Source: Papio anubis (taxonomy: Eukaryota > Chordata > Mammalia > Primates > Cercopithecidae). From it: DNA of 64,000 nucleotides. Of this stretch, positions 33,150-44,022 are shown one piece after another. How positions within the stretch are numbered: the stretch's first letter is position 1; every line of letters begins with the position of its first letter. The position numbers were made by a program, and so were the translations under genes. The stretch lies in the NCBI RefSeq assembly GCF_008728515.1, contig NC_044977.1:7277501-7341500 (forward strand), read 5' to 3'. The notes beneath the pieces are model-generated. The model was given only the letters and a program-made list of their open reading frames with translations, was not told the DNA's origin and made no database searches.

Positions 33150-33730
33150 TCTAGAACTAGAAATACCATATGACCCAGCCATCCCATTACTCAGTACATA
33201 CCCAAAGGATTATAAGTCATGCTGCTATAAAGACACATGCACACGTTATGTTTATTATGGCATTATTCACAATAGCAAAGACTTGGAATCAACCCAAATG
33301 TCCATCAGTGACAGACTGGATTAAGAAAATGTGGCACATATACACCATGGAATACTATGCAGCCATAAAAAAGGATGAGTTTGTGTTCTTTGTAGGGACA
33401 TGGATGCAGCTGGAAACCATCATTCTCAGCAAACTATCGCAAGAACAGAAAACTAAACACCGCATGTTCTCACTCATAGGTGGGAACTGAACAATGAGAT
33501 CACTTGGACTCGGGAAGGGGAACATCACACACTGGGGCCTATTGTGGGGAGGGGAGAGGGGGAGGGATTGCATTGGGAGTTATCCCTGATGTAAATGACG
33601 AGTTGATGGGTGCTGACGAGTTGATGGGTGCAGCACACCAACGTGGTACAAGTATACATACGTAACAAACCTGCACGTTGTGTACATGTACCCTAGAACT
33701 TAAAGTATAATAAAAAATAAAAATAAAAAA
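33150..33730 (+). mobile_element. Short 5'-truncated L1PA 3' end
   Basis: A 581-bp L1 copy starts 'tctagaactagaaataccat' and ends in an A-rich AAAT tail. Low divergence and perfect 14-bp target duplications mark it as one of the younger L1s here. An 18-bp unit is tandemly doubled in the 3' UTR (33597-33632). The 106-codon frame at 33170-33490 carries the ORF2p C-terminus only, ending at the normal ORF2 stop. Confidence 0.96.
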
Positions 33731-33744
33731 AAAGATGTTTAACA
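33731..33744 (+). repeat. Target-site duplication, right copy (short L1PA)
   Basis: Identical to 33136-33149. Confidence 0.95.
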
Positions 33745-33829
33745 ATCAAATTGCAACTTAGGAAATAATGTAAAGAATGTTTTTGTGATGCTGTTTTGCT
33801 TCACAGCCCTCAGAAAATGTGTGTTTTGT

Positions 33830-34132
33830 GGTAGGTGGGCTCTAATCCAATTTGTGGTATTTTTAAAAGAACAGGAAATCAGACGTACACACAGAGAGAC
33901 ACCAGGATCATGGGTGCACAAAGGTGCATGTGAAGAAGTAGCAAGGTGGTCATCTGCAAACCAAGGAGAAGCCTAAAATAGTTCATTCCCTAATGATCTT
34001 CAGAGAAAACCATCCCTTCCAGCACTTTGATCTTTGACTTCTAACCTCCACAACTGAGAGTAATAAATTTCAGTTGTTTAAGGGCCCAGTCTGTGGTACT
34101 TTTTATGCATAACCCCAGCAACTTAATACAGA
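33830..34132 (+). mobile_element. MLT1A/B-like MaLR LTR, 3' part
   Basis: 'agagagacaccaggatcatg', 'aaggtggtcatctgcaaacc', 'aataaatttcagttgtttaa', 'ggcccagtctgtggtact' and a terminal 'aacttaatacaga' follow a sense MLT1B LTR. The 5' part is missing or unrecognisable. Confidence 0.85.
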
Positions 34133-34867
34133 TGTTTAAAAGAATAAATACTTTAATTAAGAGAGTAAGTGAATACATTTCTTCTCATTCTAGACTCATT
34201 AATTTACGCATCTGTGAAGGAAAAAGTTAACACTTCAGGTTTGTTTGCTTGGTCCTCTGGTTTTCCAAGAATGCCTGGGCAGGCAGAGGCATGATTGACA
34301 CCTAGCCAACACCCTGGGAACGTAGCCCTTGAAGGCTATTTGTGTTAATGATTGATCATTTTGCTTTTTACACATATAGAAATGGATTAGGCCATTCCAG
34401 GTTGTCAGTGTTGCATTACACAAACATTATTGTTGATAGTATGTACCTGGTTTCACTGCTAAGGTACTGAGTTTTGGTTACTATGGCAGGTTGCATAGCA
34501 CAATGCACACAGAGAGTTATTCTCCTCTTTCTACGGAGTCAGTGTTACTGTACTGCAATGAATGTGTGAAAATATGTAAAGTATTGACAACCAAAAAATC
34601 TCATCCAAGCCTCAATGACCACCCACCTCATCACAATGTTGTTTTTTGGGGCATAGTCAGCCCCTACTCTAAATGGTATCTGTTGTAGCCAGTCTCTACC
34701 ATAGATCACATTTTTAGATTATCTGGAGTAATTTAGCGAATGCAGGGAAAGAAAAACATTTGTATGAATCCTGATACTTCGTGATTACTTTCCCAGAAAC
34801 AGAAGGCAAAAACCATATCTAACCATTTCCTATAAGGTTAAATTGTTTACTATACATTGCTCTTTTT
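34133..34867. other. Unassigned; possible old LTR-like segment 34228-34460
   Basis: A GC-richer patch ('aatgcctgggcaggcagagg', 'cctgggaacgtagcccttga') looks repeat-like but I cannot name it. The remaining sequence shows no gene. Confidence 0.35.
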
Positions 34868-35085
34868 TCTACTGCTATTATATACATACATATGTGTGTA
34901 TATACATGTAAGCATATATATCTCTTATATAAGCATACATGCTCATATATGTATATACACACATATATATGCCTATATTTACATATGTGTATATGAATGT
35001 GTATATGTATATATACAAGCATAAATGCATATACCCACATTTAAATATAGATATATATACACACACACATGCACACATGTATAAT
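34868..35085. repeat. (TATG/TATA)n-rich low-complexity tract
   Basis: About 220 bases of tatata, catacat and gtgtat units ending in a (CA)n. The repetitive Y-I-H-I frames on the minus strand are products of this tract. Confidence 0.92.
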
Positions 35086-35192
35086 AAACCTTAACCATAT
35101 ACATAACCTGCTGTTCAGTCCTTTGAGTTCTATGCACTATGTAAACTCTGGAGTGCTACTGAAACACTTGGATCAGCATCTTTAATTACCCT

Positions 35193-35320
35193 CTTTTTTC
35201 AATAGACACAGGGTTTCATAATGTTGTCCAGGTTGCATTTGAACTTCTAGGATCAAGTGATCCACCCCATTTAGCCTCCCTAAGTGCTGGGATTACAGAT
35301 GTGAGCCACCACACCTGGCC
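35193..35320 (-). mobile_element. Alu monomer fragment (antisense)
   Basis: 'agacacagggtttcataatg' to 'gtgagccaccacacctggcc' corresponds to the first monomer of an old Alu on the minus strand. Confidence 0.88.
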
Positions 35321-36369
35321 AGAATTTTAAAATATGTATTCTCTTCCAAAATGTCTAGACTTGTAGAATACCTTATCTGCCTCTTAAGATCTGTCACTAG
35401 CCTTGTGGTAGAAGACAATGCAGAAACTTCTCCTTAATAACTCAAAATATACCTTACCCGATTTGCACCCACCCTCTTTTCCGACAACTGGACCTATGCC
35501 AGCACAACCTACATGGGGATGTGTTGGGCCTATATGGAAGACACTATACCCAAAGGAACTAAAATATGTAGCCTATGTGTGCCAGTAGAGATTAAGCATT
35601 GACAAATTACACAAAAATTTGGATTCTAAGTGTGGGAATAGGGTGGATCATAAAGAGTTTTTTGGATCAGGGTATTCTCTTCCAAAATATAGGGTTTCAC
35701 TCAGTAAGGACTCAAGTACATAACGCAAACTACTTATGATGATTGCTCCAAACAGCATTGGGAGAATGACGGCTTAAGCTGAAAAAGGTTGAAATGGCAG
35801 AATTGTCGTAGGACTAATAATTTGAGGAAATAGACATACTATAATGGGTGTTATGCATGTTGCCAGAAGACCCACTGGATTATTATTTTCTTAACGAAGG
35901 TTCAAAAAAGACACCTTTCCCCAAGGCAACCAGGGCTGTTGCTGAGAGGGATGTTGGCATGACTCAAAACTGGGAATGAAACTGAAGTTTAAGCTTGCCT
36001 AATAAATTAGTATTACGTTGTTTTTCCTCAATTCAGTATCCAAAATATTTTCAAAGAGTAATCTTTAGGCTTCAAATCTAAATACATTTTGGTTTTATTG
36101 TATCTGCTAAACCTTATATGCCCAGTAGAGAGTAACACAGAGAAGCCACTTATTTGGGGGGATTAATATGTTTTTAAACATGGTTAATCACAACATTCTT
36201 CTAACACTTTCTACCACAATAGAAATTCAGATAATCCAAATATATTCTGCTAAAATAAGTTCCTTAAATAAGGAATCAGTACACAGCACCTGTATTTGCC
36301 AGTTATCCATCTGCTTTTCATGTTCTCAAATTACTATCTTTTATTCTCATTATTTGTTCTTGTGTATTT
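35321..36369. other. Unassigned stretch with a coding-like patch at 35452-35690
   Basis: Plus-strand frame from about 35456 reads about 43 residues, rich in Pro and aromatic residues, to one stop, then stays open about 30 codons more. Composition differs from the AT-rich surroundings. It may be an old retroelement coding remnant; I could not assign it. Sequence at 35750-36000 ('aaggttgaaatggcagaatt', 'gctgttgctgagagggatgt') also looks repeat-like. Confidence 0.3.
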
Positions 36370-36965
36370 GTACCATTTTAACATACTTGTCTTTTAAGTA
36401 TAATTTATTCAGAAAATTGTGCAAATCATAAGCTTACAGCTGGATGAACTAGCAAACATTTTAAACAGCAGAGGTTAATGAATTTAACAACTGTAGCACC
36501 CAGAACTTACACCTCTAACCCCTCTCAATTACCACTCTTAGTCTTACTATCACTGCTAATTACTTTAAGCCATTTTTTAAACATTCCATGAAATAATATT
36601 GTAAATACACATATATGTCTAACTGCATAGGTTCCTTCATATTTCAGTATACTAATATTCATTTTATTTTAGTTTGTAAATACATATATATTTATTTTAT
36701 TTATCCCATATATCATTTTATTTACGTTTAGTAATTGACACACCAAATTTTATGTATTCTTTCAAAAGAAGGTGAATTTTTGGTTTGGCCATTATCAGTT
36801 AATCTGCTATGAATATTTGTGTTGTGAATGCTGATGGACATAGACATTTACTGCTCCTGGCTGTGAAATTTTTTAGTTACAGAAATGTCTTATGCATAGC
36901 TTTACCAAATTTTCAATCATTTTTTCAACACATTTGTATAAATTTTTACTTTCAGCAGAAAAATA
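36370..36965 (-). mobile_element. Ancient L1 3' end (L1ME/L1MC-like, antisense)
   Basis: Decayed blocks in the order of an inverted old L1 3' end: 'aataatattgtaaatacaca', 'tttggccattatcagttaat', 'ctgctatgaatatttgtgtt' and 'atagctttaccaaattttca'. The boundaries are approximate. Confidence 0.6.
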
Positions 36966-37284
36966 TGAGTGTTCCACTTGCTCCATAATTGAGACAACAA
37001 TCTGGTCATTTGGAATGACCAGATTTTACTAGTATTTGAGTAGAGTTTTGAGTCAGAGGGAAGGAAATAAAGGTATACCATTTTTAAATATTTAAATGGA
37101 TGAATCCATAAAAATTAATGTTGAGTTTGGAACATTTATTAACAAATTGCAAGTTTTGATGGTTGAAGAAATTGTTCATGAAACTAACATTAATCAACTT
37201 TTTTTTGTTATTATCTAAGAATGAGTAATGGACCTTGCTTGAGATTCATCCAAAGAGTAGGACAAGATAAGCCTGTATAGTTAT
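36966..37284. other. No recognised element
   Basis: AT-rich sequence. A small inverted motif, 'aatctggtcatttg' followed by 'gaatgaccagatt' (about 37000-37025), forms a near-perfect hairpin. Confidence 0.5.
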
Positions 37285-37735
37285 TAATTTTATGTTCCAC
37301 CATGGCTATGCTATGTTGTTTGATTAGACTCTGGTATAGATGTGACTGTCAAAGTATTTTGTACATGTGATTATTAACATTTACACTGTTTACTTCGAGT
37401 AAAGGAGATACTCTCAATACTATGTGTGTACCTCATTCAATCAGTTGAAAGCCTTAAGAGCAAAATTGAAGTTTCCCAGAGAAGGAGTAATTACCTATGA
37501 AAACTGTAACCTAAAGATCCTGCCTGAGTTTCACCTATTGATTTTAGGATGAAGATTGCAGCTTCAACTCTTGCCTCAGTTTCCATGACGCCAGTCTGCC
37601 CTACAGATTTCAGACTTGCCAGCCCCAACATGAGCCAATACCTTGAAATCAATTTCTCTCTCTCTTCTGTTATTTTATGTGTGACATACTTTGAAATCAC
37701 ACTCCAACTTATTGATTATCTGTTTAATGGTTAAT
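37285..37735 (+). mobile_element. MLT2-like ERVL LTR
   Basis: 'gtcaaagtattttgtacatg', 'tcattcaatcagttgaaagc', 'agcaaaattgaagtttccca', 'gattgcagcttcaactcttg' and 'gccctacagatttcagactt' occur in order. It is the same family as the LTR split at 7390-9100. Short frames overlap it on both strands (37491-37700 and 37549-37734) without domain content. Confidence 0.6.
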
Positions 37736-37775
37736 GGTGAGTACAGAGTCATTTGAATGTTAGAATATGCCATAT

Positions 37776-38126
37776 GTATTAGTTTGTTAAGGCTGTCATA
37801 CAAAGTACTACAAACAGAGTGGTTAAAAAACAAACAAACAAAAAAATTTATTGTCTTACAGTTCTGGAATCTAGAAGTCTGGAATCTGGAAGTCTGAAAT
37901 CAAAGCATTGGCAGGGTTGGCTATTATGAGAGCTGTGAAGAAAGAATTGTTTCCAGTTCTCTATCCTTGGCTTATAAATGGCTATCTGTATCTTTACATG
38001 GTAAACGTTGTGTGTTTTTCTGTGTCCAAAATTTCCTTTGTTATAAGAAGATCAGTGATTTTGATTAGGGACCCATCCTACTCCAGTATGAACTGATCTT
38101 AAGTGATTACATGTGCCATAAACTTA
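37776..38126 (-). mobile_element. MLT1B-like MaLR LTR, right part on its own strand (antisense)
   Basis: The block starts TGTATTAGTTTGTTAAGGC and shows 'tcttacagttctggaatcta' and 'ataagaagatcagtgatttt'. An Alu insertion at 38143-38563 splits it and it resumes at 38580. A 12-bp unit near 37865-37895 ('tctggaatct') is locally repeated. Confidence 0.8.
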
Positions 38127-38142
38127 CATAACTTTATTTCTT
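38127..38142 (+). repeat. Target-site duplication, left copy (Alu)
   Basis: CATAACTTTATTTCTT, against CATGACCTTATTTCTT at 38564-38579, with two differences. Confidence 0.85.
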
Positions 38143-38282
38143 TTCTCTTTCTTTTTCTTTTCCTTCCTTCCTTCCTTCCTTCCTTCCTTCCTTCCTTCCT
38201 TCTTTCTTTTTTTCTTTCTTTCTTTCTTTTTTTTCTTCTTTCTTTCTTTCCTTCTTTCTTCTCTTTCCCTCTTCCTTCTTTT
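38143..38282. repeat. Pyrimidine tract (TTTC)n(TTCC)n: expanded Alu tail
   Basis: About 140 bases of pure or nearly pure pyrimidine sit where the poly-T of the antisense Alu should be. The target duplication lies immediately to its left, so the tract is the expanded A-tail of that Alu. The K/R/E-rich frames on the minus strand and F/S/L-rich frames on the plus strand are translation artefacts. Confidence 0.96.
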
Positions 38283-38563
38283 TGACAGAGTCTCACTGTG
38301 TTGCCCAGGCTGCAATGCAGTGGCACGACCTTGGCTCACTGCAACCTCCACCATCCAGGTTCAAGCTATTATCATGCCTCAGCCTCCTGAGTAGCTGAGA
38401 GTACAGGCCCATGCCACATGCCTGTTTACTTTTTTGGAATTTTAGTAGAGACAGGGTTTCACTATGTTGCCTAGGCTGGTCTCAAACTCCTGAGCTCAGG
38501 CAATCTGCCTGCCTCCACCTCCCAAAGTGCTAGGATTACAGGTTTGAGCCACCCTGCCAGGCC
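38283..38563 (-). mobile_element. Alu element (antisense) with expanded tail
   Basis: 'gacagagtctcactgtgttg' to 'tttgagccaccctgccaggc' is a full-length Alu body in antisense. Together with the tail it is flanked by a 16-bp target duplication inside an MLT1-like LTR. Confidence 0.95.
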
Positions 38564-38579
38564 CATGACCTTATTTCTT
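38564..38579 (+). repeat. Target-site duplication, right copy (Alu)
   Basis: Partner of 38127-38142. Confidence 0.85.
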
Positions 38580-38650
38580 AATAAAATCACATCCTGGGGA
38601 TAAGGACTTTAACATCTACTTTTGGGGAGGACACAATTCCACTCATAACA
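38580..38650 (-). mobile_element. MLT1B-like MaLR LTR, remainder
   Basis: 'ggataaggactttaacatct' and the terminal 'cactcataaca' complete the LTR begun at 37776. Confidence 0.75.
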
Positions 38651-40217
38651 GCACAGGAAATGGACTTGGAAATTCCCATTCATTTTAATTTTTAGAATAT
38701 TAAGACATAAGGTAATATTTCTTTTTCTCCACAACACTTTAAATCTGTTGTCTTCAAATTATGGCTGTATACAGTTTATGATCTGATGTGCTAAGATTAT
38801 TTTTAAATTAGCTTTTCAACTCATTTTCTCATTTCATTTATATTTCCTGATTTACCAAAATTTCGTGAGGTTCTTTTTGACAGCTGTATTCTAATTCATT
38901 ACTATGCCACCAAGCTAATTAATGATATTTTATTAAAAAATTAAAACTGTATTAAATTATATTTATTTATGAGTTAACTGTATTCATCTCATCTCTCACC
39001 TCTCCTACAGTATATAGCATCAAAACTTGTACGTGACTCGTAGATATGTATGATTTTCTTTCCTGGAATCCACTAATAAGTAAATATCCTTTCATTTCTT
39101 TAGGCTTCATAGGACTCATTAATATTAGACTATTGTATCTTCACCATTTTTTTAATAAATTGCCAGTAAAGAAAACCTAACCCACCTCTACTGTGGTTAT
39201 TCAGCAAGAATAAATGCTTCAACTCCTTGCATGCTGGAGCAAATGTTTCTCTCATTGAATCTGTCCAGGAAACTTCAAAAACACATATAGGCTTTGGATA
39301 ATCCTGTTCATTCATAAAAGAAAAATATATTTTAAGGCCCCCTTCGATATTTGTTTGTATTTTTGTGGTGAAGTTACATGTTGATAATGAGCAATTTATT
39401 TATTCTTGTATAACCTTAATAATTCGGTTGTGGAGGGCATAAAATACATTCTAAATTATATGCTGCAGAAAGTATTGCCATTCAAAGAGAGTGAACATAA
39501 TTACTTACTTAGATTAAGCAAGCCTTCCCAATGTTGACATTTATTGTATATATTTACATATTGTAAAAAGCTTCAAAATGCATGTGAGTTAGTAAAAAAA
39601 AAAAGTGAATAATATGTTCTCAAAACCACTGGTGACAAGTACATTAAACTGTTTTTATAAGTATATGCTTGTGTGTCTTTTGCTTGTAATTTAGACTAAA
39701 CCTCTATTTAAGTTTATGTTACTAATAAAGCTTATTAATATAGATGGGTTTAGGGTCAATGTTTGATTGTGAGAGAATAGGCCTGCTCATTTTGACTTGC
39801 TCTTAAAACTCCAATTTATAAAATAATCAACACCATTTAACATGGATATGCCAAATAAACAATCTGGGAAACAATAACAAAAAAATCAAATTACATTTTA
39901 CTTTTGGATGATCAACAGTAGCAGAGTAGAATTTTGTATGTTCTCATCTTACTGTCTGGGAAATTAGTACCATTATTTTCCATGCATCTCTGTGCTTGTT
40001 AAATATCGTAGGATAGAATCAATAGTCAATAAAATTATATTCACAAGCATCAACGTTCTACAAAAATAGAAACTCATAAAGCAGAATCTTTAGTATAGGA
40101 TATAATTAACATTTTCCTTTTGTTTATGCTAGTGATAGTAGTGATTTGAAAGTCATTAGTGATTCTAATTATAACAGTTATACTACTTCCATTTCTTAAA
40201 ATGTGAATGACACATAG
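38651..40217. other. No recognised element
   Basis: About 1.6 kb of AT-rich, single-copy-looking DNA. The 61-codon minus frame at 39130-39315 has no recognised motif. Confidence 0.4.
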
Positions 40218-40222
40218 ATGGG
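40218..40222 (+). repeat. Target-site duplication, left copy (THE1 LTR)
   Basis: ATGGG is identical to 40579-40583. Confidence 0.85.
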
Positions 40223-40578
40223 TAGTATGGTTTGACTCTGTGTCCCTACCCAAATCTCACCTCGAACTGTTATAATCCCCATATTTCAAGGGAGGGACCA
40301 GGAGGAGAGAATTGAAACATGGGGGCAGTTTCCCCATGCTATTCTCATGATAGCAAGTGAGTTCTTACGAGATCTGATGGTTTTATCAGGGGCTTCCTCC
40401 TTCGATCGGTACTCATTCTCTCTCCTGCAGCCCTGTGAAGATGTGTCTTCCACCGTAATTGTAAGTTTCCTGAGGCCTCCCCAGCCATGCAGAACTGTTA
40501 GTCAATTAAACCTCTTTCCTTTATAAATTACACAGTCTTGGATATTTTTTCTTAGCAGCATGAGAATGGACTAATACA
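40223..40578 (+). mobile_element. Solo THE1-type MaLR LTR
   Basis: A 356-bp sense LTR starts TAGTATGGTTTGACTCTGTG and ends GGACTAATACA. Internal blocks are 'gagatctgatggttttatca', 'cctccccagccatgcagaac' and 'ttaaacctctttcctttata'. A perfect 5-bp target duplication flanks it and no internal region adjoins, so it is a solo LTR. Confidence 0.95.
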
Positions 40579-40583
40579 ATGGG
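40579..40583 (+). repeat. Target-site duplication, right copy (THE1 LTR)
   Basis: ATGGG, identical to 40218-40222. Confidence 0.85.
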
Positions 40584-41127
40584 TATTATATTCTTCTATG
40601 TGTACAAGCATGATCTATTTCATTGCTGAAGAAAGAACAGACTGGGAGAATTGGAAATGCCAGTTATGACCACTGCACAGAAGTGCGATATCAGAGGAAA
40701 TCCCCTTTATTTTATAAAGAAGCAAGCATCTGGTTAAATGTGGCAACTCAGGAAAAAAAAAAAAAAATTAAGTTGACTTAATGTCCAGTCCAGGAAGGTT
40801 AAGGAAGAATTTCTTCAATCTGTTCTGTCAGGGGTTAACATATCCTTAGAAATCAGTAAATTAGAGATGTTGGAAAAAATCTGGTCTGGACAAAAAAAGA
40901 AATATCTTGAAAGCTTCAAAATCAAAAAAGGTTAATGACCAACTAACTAGTAATTCCTTACTTAATATGTCAGACAATAGTTTCCTCAATCTTCATGATT
41001 CTTTGATTTCTGGGGAAAAATAAGATCACTGTACACATGTAGAACCTGCCAAAACACCACTATATCACTTGAAAAGAGAAAGTTAAGAAGAGAAGAAGAA
41101 ATATGAACCAAGTGATTATATTAGAAT
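40584..41127. other. No recognised element
   Basis: AT-rich sequence with an A14 run at 40755-40768. No gene was seen. Confidence 0.4.
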
Positions 41128-41350
41128 TATTATTTTTTTATTATACTTTAAGTTCCAGGATACATGTGCACAACGTGCAGGTTTGTTGCATATATATACA
41201 TGTGCCATGTTGGTGTGCCGCATTTACATTAGGTATATCTCCTAAGGCTATCCCTGCCCATCCCCCCACCCCACAACAGGCCCCAGTGTGATGTTCCCCA
41301 CCCTGTGTCCAAGTGTTCTCATTGTTCAATTCCCATCTATGAGTGAAAAT
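41128..41350 (-). mobile_element. L1PA 3' UTR fragment (antisense)
   Basis: 'tatactttaagttccaggat', 'caggtttgttgcatatatat', the C-run near 41262 and 'caattcccatctatgagtga' form an inverted L1 3' end of about 220 bp. No convincing target duplication was found. The mirror frames on both strands are L1 3' UTR artefacts. Confidence 0.93.
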
Positions 41351-43667
41351 TTTTTTAAAAAATGTTAACTCATACAGAATTCAGTTAATATATTATAAAA
41401 ACAATGATTAAATCTACTCCATGAGTTTATATCTGCAAACAAGCAACTATGGGGGCTGTGTCTGAAAAACAACTACCAGGACACCATCAATTGCTTCAGA
41501 AACATAGTGAGAATGAAACTCTTTCAGAATGGAAGAATAATATTTTCTTTTACCACATTTTCTTTACTCTTAATACTGCCATTTTCGATATTACTAAATT
41601 GGTAGAGTAGAGCTGTAGAAAATCTCAGGAGAGCTCTTTATTCTCTTTTCTTGTGAACCTGAAATATTTCAAGAAGTATCCACAAATGCTTCGCCAATTT
41701 GCCAATAACCGATACATAATTTCTCAAGTATGAATAATAGCCAAAGAAAGAAAAACAAATAATCAAACAAATAAACCTCAAAAAACCTAAGGGAGATGAA
41801 AATTTTAAAAGAAGCAAACAAACCAAACAAAAATATATACAGAAGTTGAATGAAACTATACAAATCAAGAAAAATAAGTATTACTTATTGCTGCTTTTGT
41901 TGTTGTAAGCCTTTAAGATTTTGGGAGTTGTTTGTTAAGCAGCATTTATTGAAGTATGCTGGCTAATACAATGCGAAAATTCCCAAGTAGCTAATAGAGC
42001 TATTGCAAAAACAATCCACAGTACTGAGATGATTTTTTTCATGTATAACTGTAAATAACGTTAGAAACATTTACTAATTTTTAAGAATTAAGATTACTCC
42101 TTGATTAAGCATTATTTATTTCAATAAAATAATCTAAAATTGGAGAATATATAGTAGTAGAAAACACAGGTCAGTCAATGTAACAATGCAAAGATTAAGA
42201 AAGGATTCAAATTTATATCAGTTTCTTTTATTAGTGAGAGTTAAATTTCAAAGTAGTGGAGAAATTGTAATAAATTAATGGTTTTTTGAGGTTTCTATTT
42301 CATGAAATAGTAATCAAAATTTTAGATTATATGAGATATGACATAAAAGATATAACAAATAATTATTCAGATAAATGCACTAGAAAGATGCACTTTTGAC
42401 TGAATCTCACAATTAAAGTCTTTGAAATCCAATATGTAATTCCTGCATGTATTAAATATCTTGACCTTTTTTAAGTTCTAAGAACAAGATTCAAAAACCC
42501 CTAAGACTTCTATCTTAATATATTTTTGTTCTTATTGTCCAATTATAGAGACATTTAAAATAAACTGAATAATAACAGACTAATGCCTAAATAAATTGAC
42601 GTCATTGGGAAAGTATAATTTACGTGAAATTATGAAAAGTATGTTTTTAAGTACTATATAATTGTCACGGTTTGATGAATTTAAAAGAGGGTATTTGTAG
42701 ATATAAATTCCAATTTTATATATCAGATTTTTAAGAGAGGATTTTTACAGTTGAAACATCAGTAAATCTTATCTTTTTAAAATGGTGGCATATGTTATAA
42801 AATATTTTTGAGTACAGTACATCACAATAATAAAAGAAAACATAGTTTAAAAATCTACTCTTGCTTAAAAGTTTCTGCCACTAAAATGTCATACGGCAGT
42901 ATTTTCTTCTACATTTTGCTAATACACTAACTGGTTTCTCATTTTTTCAGCTTCAGTAATCTATAATTTAATAGTGTTAAGAAATAATCGTTTTTGGCCT
43001 AGATTTAAGCTATTATTAGCAACTATTACCAATACCTTTAGTGACTTTCAGAAGTGAGAAAAATATGATGTTATCATTATTATTCCATGTCAAATTCAAG
43101 CAATCGTAATTAGAAAATTTAGGCTTTCAACACACAAAATAGAACATTAGAGATATGGACACAAATCTAAAGTAGTAACACAAAATCTAATATTATTTAA
43201 AGAACCAATAAAACCTAGGCTGTGAATTTCAAGGGTTAAAAGATGCAAAGTCTTTTTCAGAATCTCCAGTTTTCTTTTACCTCCTTGGATTATGCGGATA
43301 GGTAATGTAGAAGGGCTGACTTTTGGAGAAACACGAATAACAATAAAATTACACAAAACACCTGATTAGTGGAATAATGATAATCACCCCTCCATTCATA
43401 TTAGGACCCTCGAATAATAAGTTTTTTTGAATATTCTTCTTGGCAAGTTGTTGTTGTCGTAGTACTTTTGCTTCACATGTGAATTTACATAACTTGAATT
43501 TATAATATTACATATATTCACACATAGGTTGATAAGTCTTATTTAACTAAGTAGGATAATTTAAACATATTCTCTATTTAATATTTTGAATTAAAGAAAT
43601 ATAAAACTAGTTCCAAACCTAATAATTAGCAGACAAGGAAGTCACCATCAGAAATAAAGCTAAGTAT
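41351..43667. other. No recognised element
   Basis: About 2.3 kb of AT-rich sequence. The 76- and 64-codon minus frames at 41638-41868 are F/L/Y-rich by composition and show no domain. No named repeat was recognised. Confidence 0.4.
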
Positions 43668-43903
43668 TGCCAGGGGCAGTGACTCATGCCCGTAGTCCCA
43701 GCACTTTGGAAGGCGGAGGCGGTGGATCACTTGAGGTCAGGAGTTCAAGACCAGCCTGGCCAAGATGGTGAAACTCCGCCTTTACTAAAAAATACAAAAA
43801 TTAGCTGGGTGCAGTGGTGGGCACCTTTAATCCCAGCTACTCGAGAGGCTGAACCTGGGAAGTAAAGGTTGCAGTGAGCCAAATTGTGCCATTGCACTCC
43901 AGC
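43668..43903 (+). mobile_element. AluS-like element with internal deletion
   Basis: 'gccaggggcagtgactcatg' to 'gccattgcactccagcc'. The right arm lacks the segment normally present before 'gaacctgggaag', and the last bases before the tail are gone. Imperfect target duplication: AAGCTAAGTATT before the Alu and AAGCTAATATTT at 44011-44022. Confidence 0.92.
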
Positions 43904-44010
43904 CAGAAAGAAAGAAGGAAAGAAAGAAAGAAAGAAGGAAGGAAGGAAGGAAGGAAGGAAGGAAGGAAGGAAGGAAGGAAGGAAGGAAGGAAGGAAGGAA
44001 AGAGAGAAAG
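43904..44010. repeat. Purine tract (GAAA)n(GGAA)n: expanded Alu tail
   Basis: About 105 bases of nearly pure purine include some 16 GGAA/GAAG units. They follow the Alu directly and so derive from its A-tail. They encode an artefactual K/E/G-R-rich frame. Confidence 0.96.
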
Positions 44011-44022
44011 CAAGCTAATATT

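Noticed and set aside
38099..38354. Lysine/arginine/glutamate-rich frames resembling a basic nuclear protein
   Set aside because: They are translations of the expanded Alu tail (TTTC/TTCC)n.
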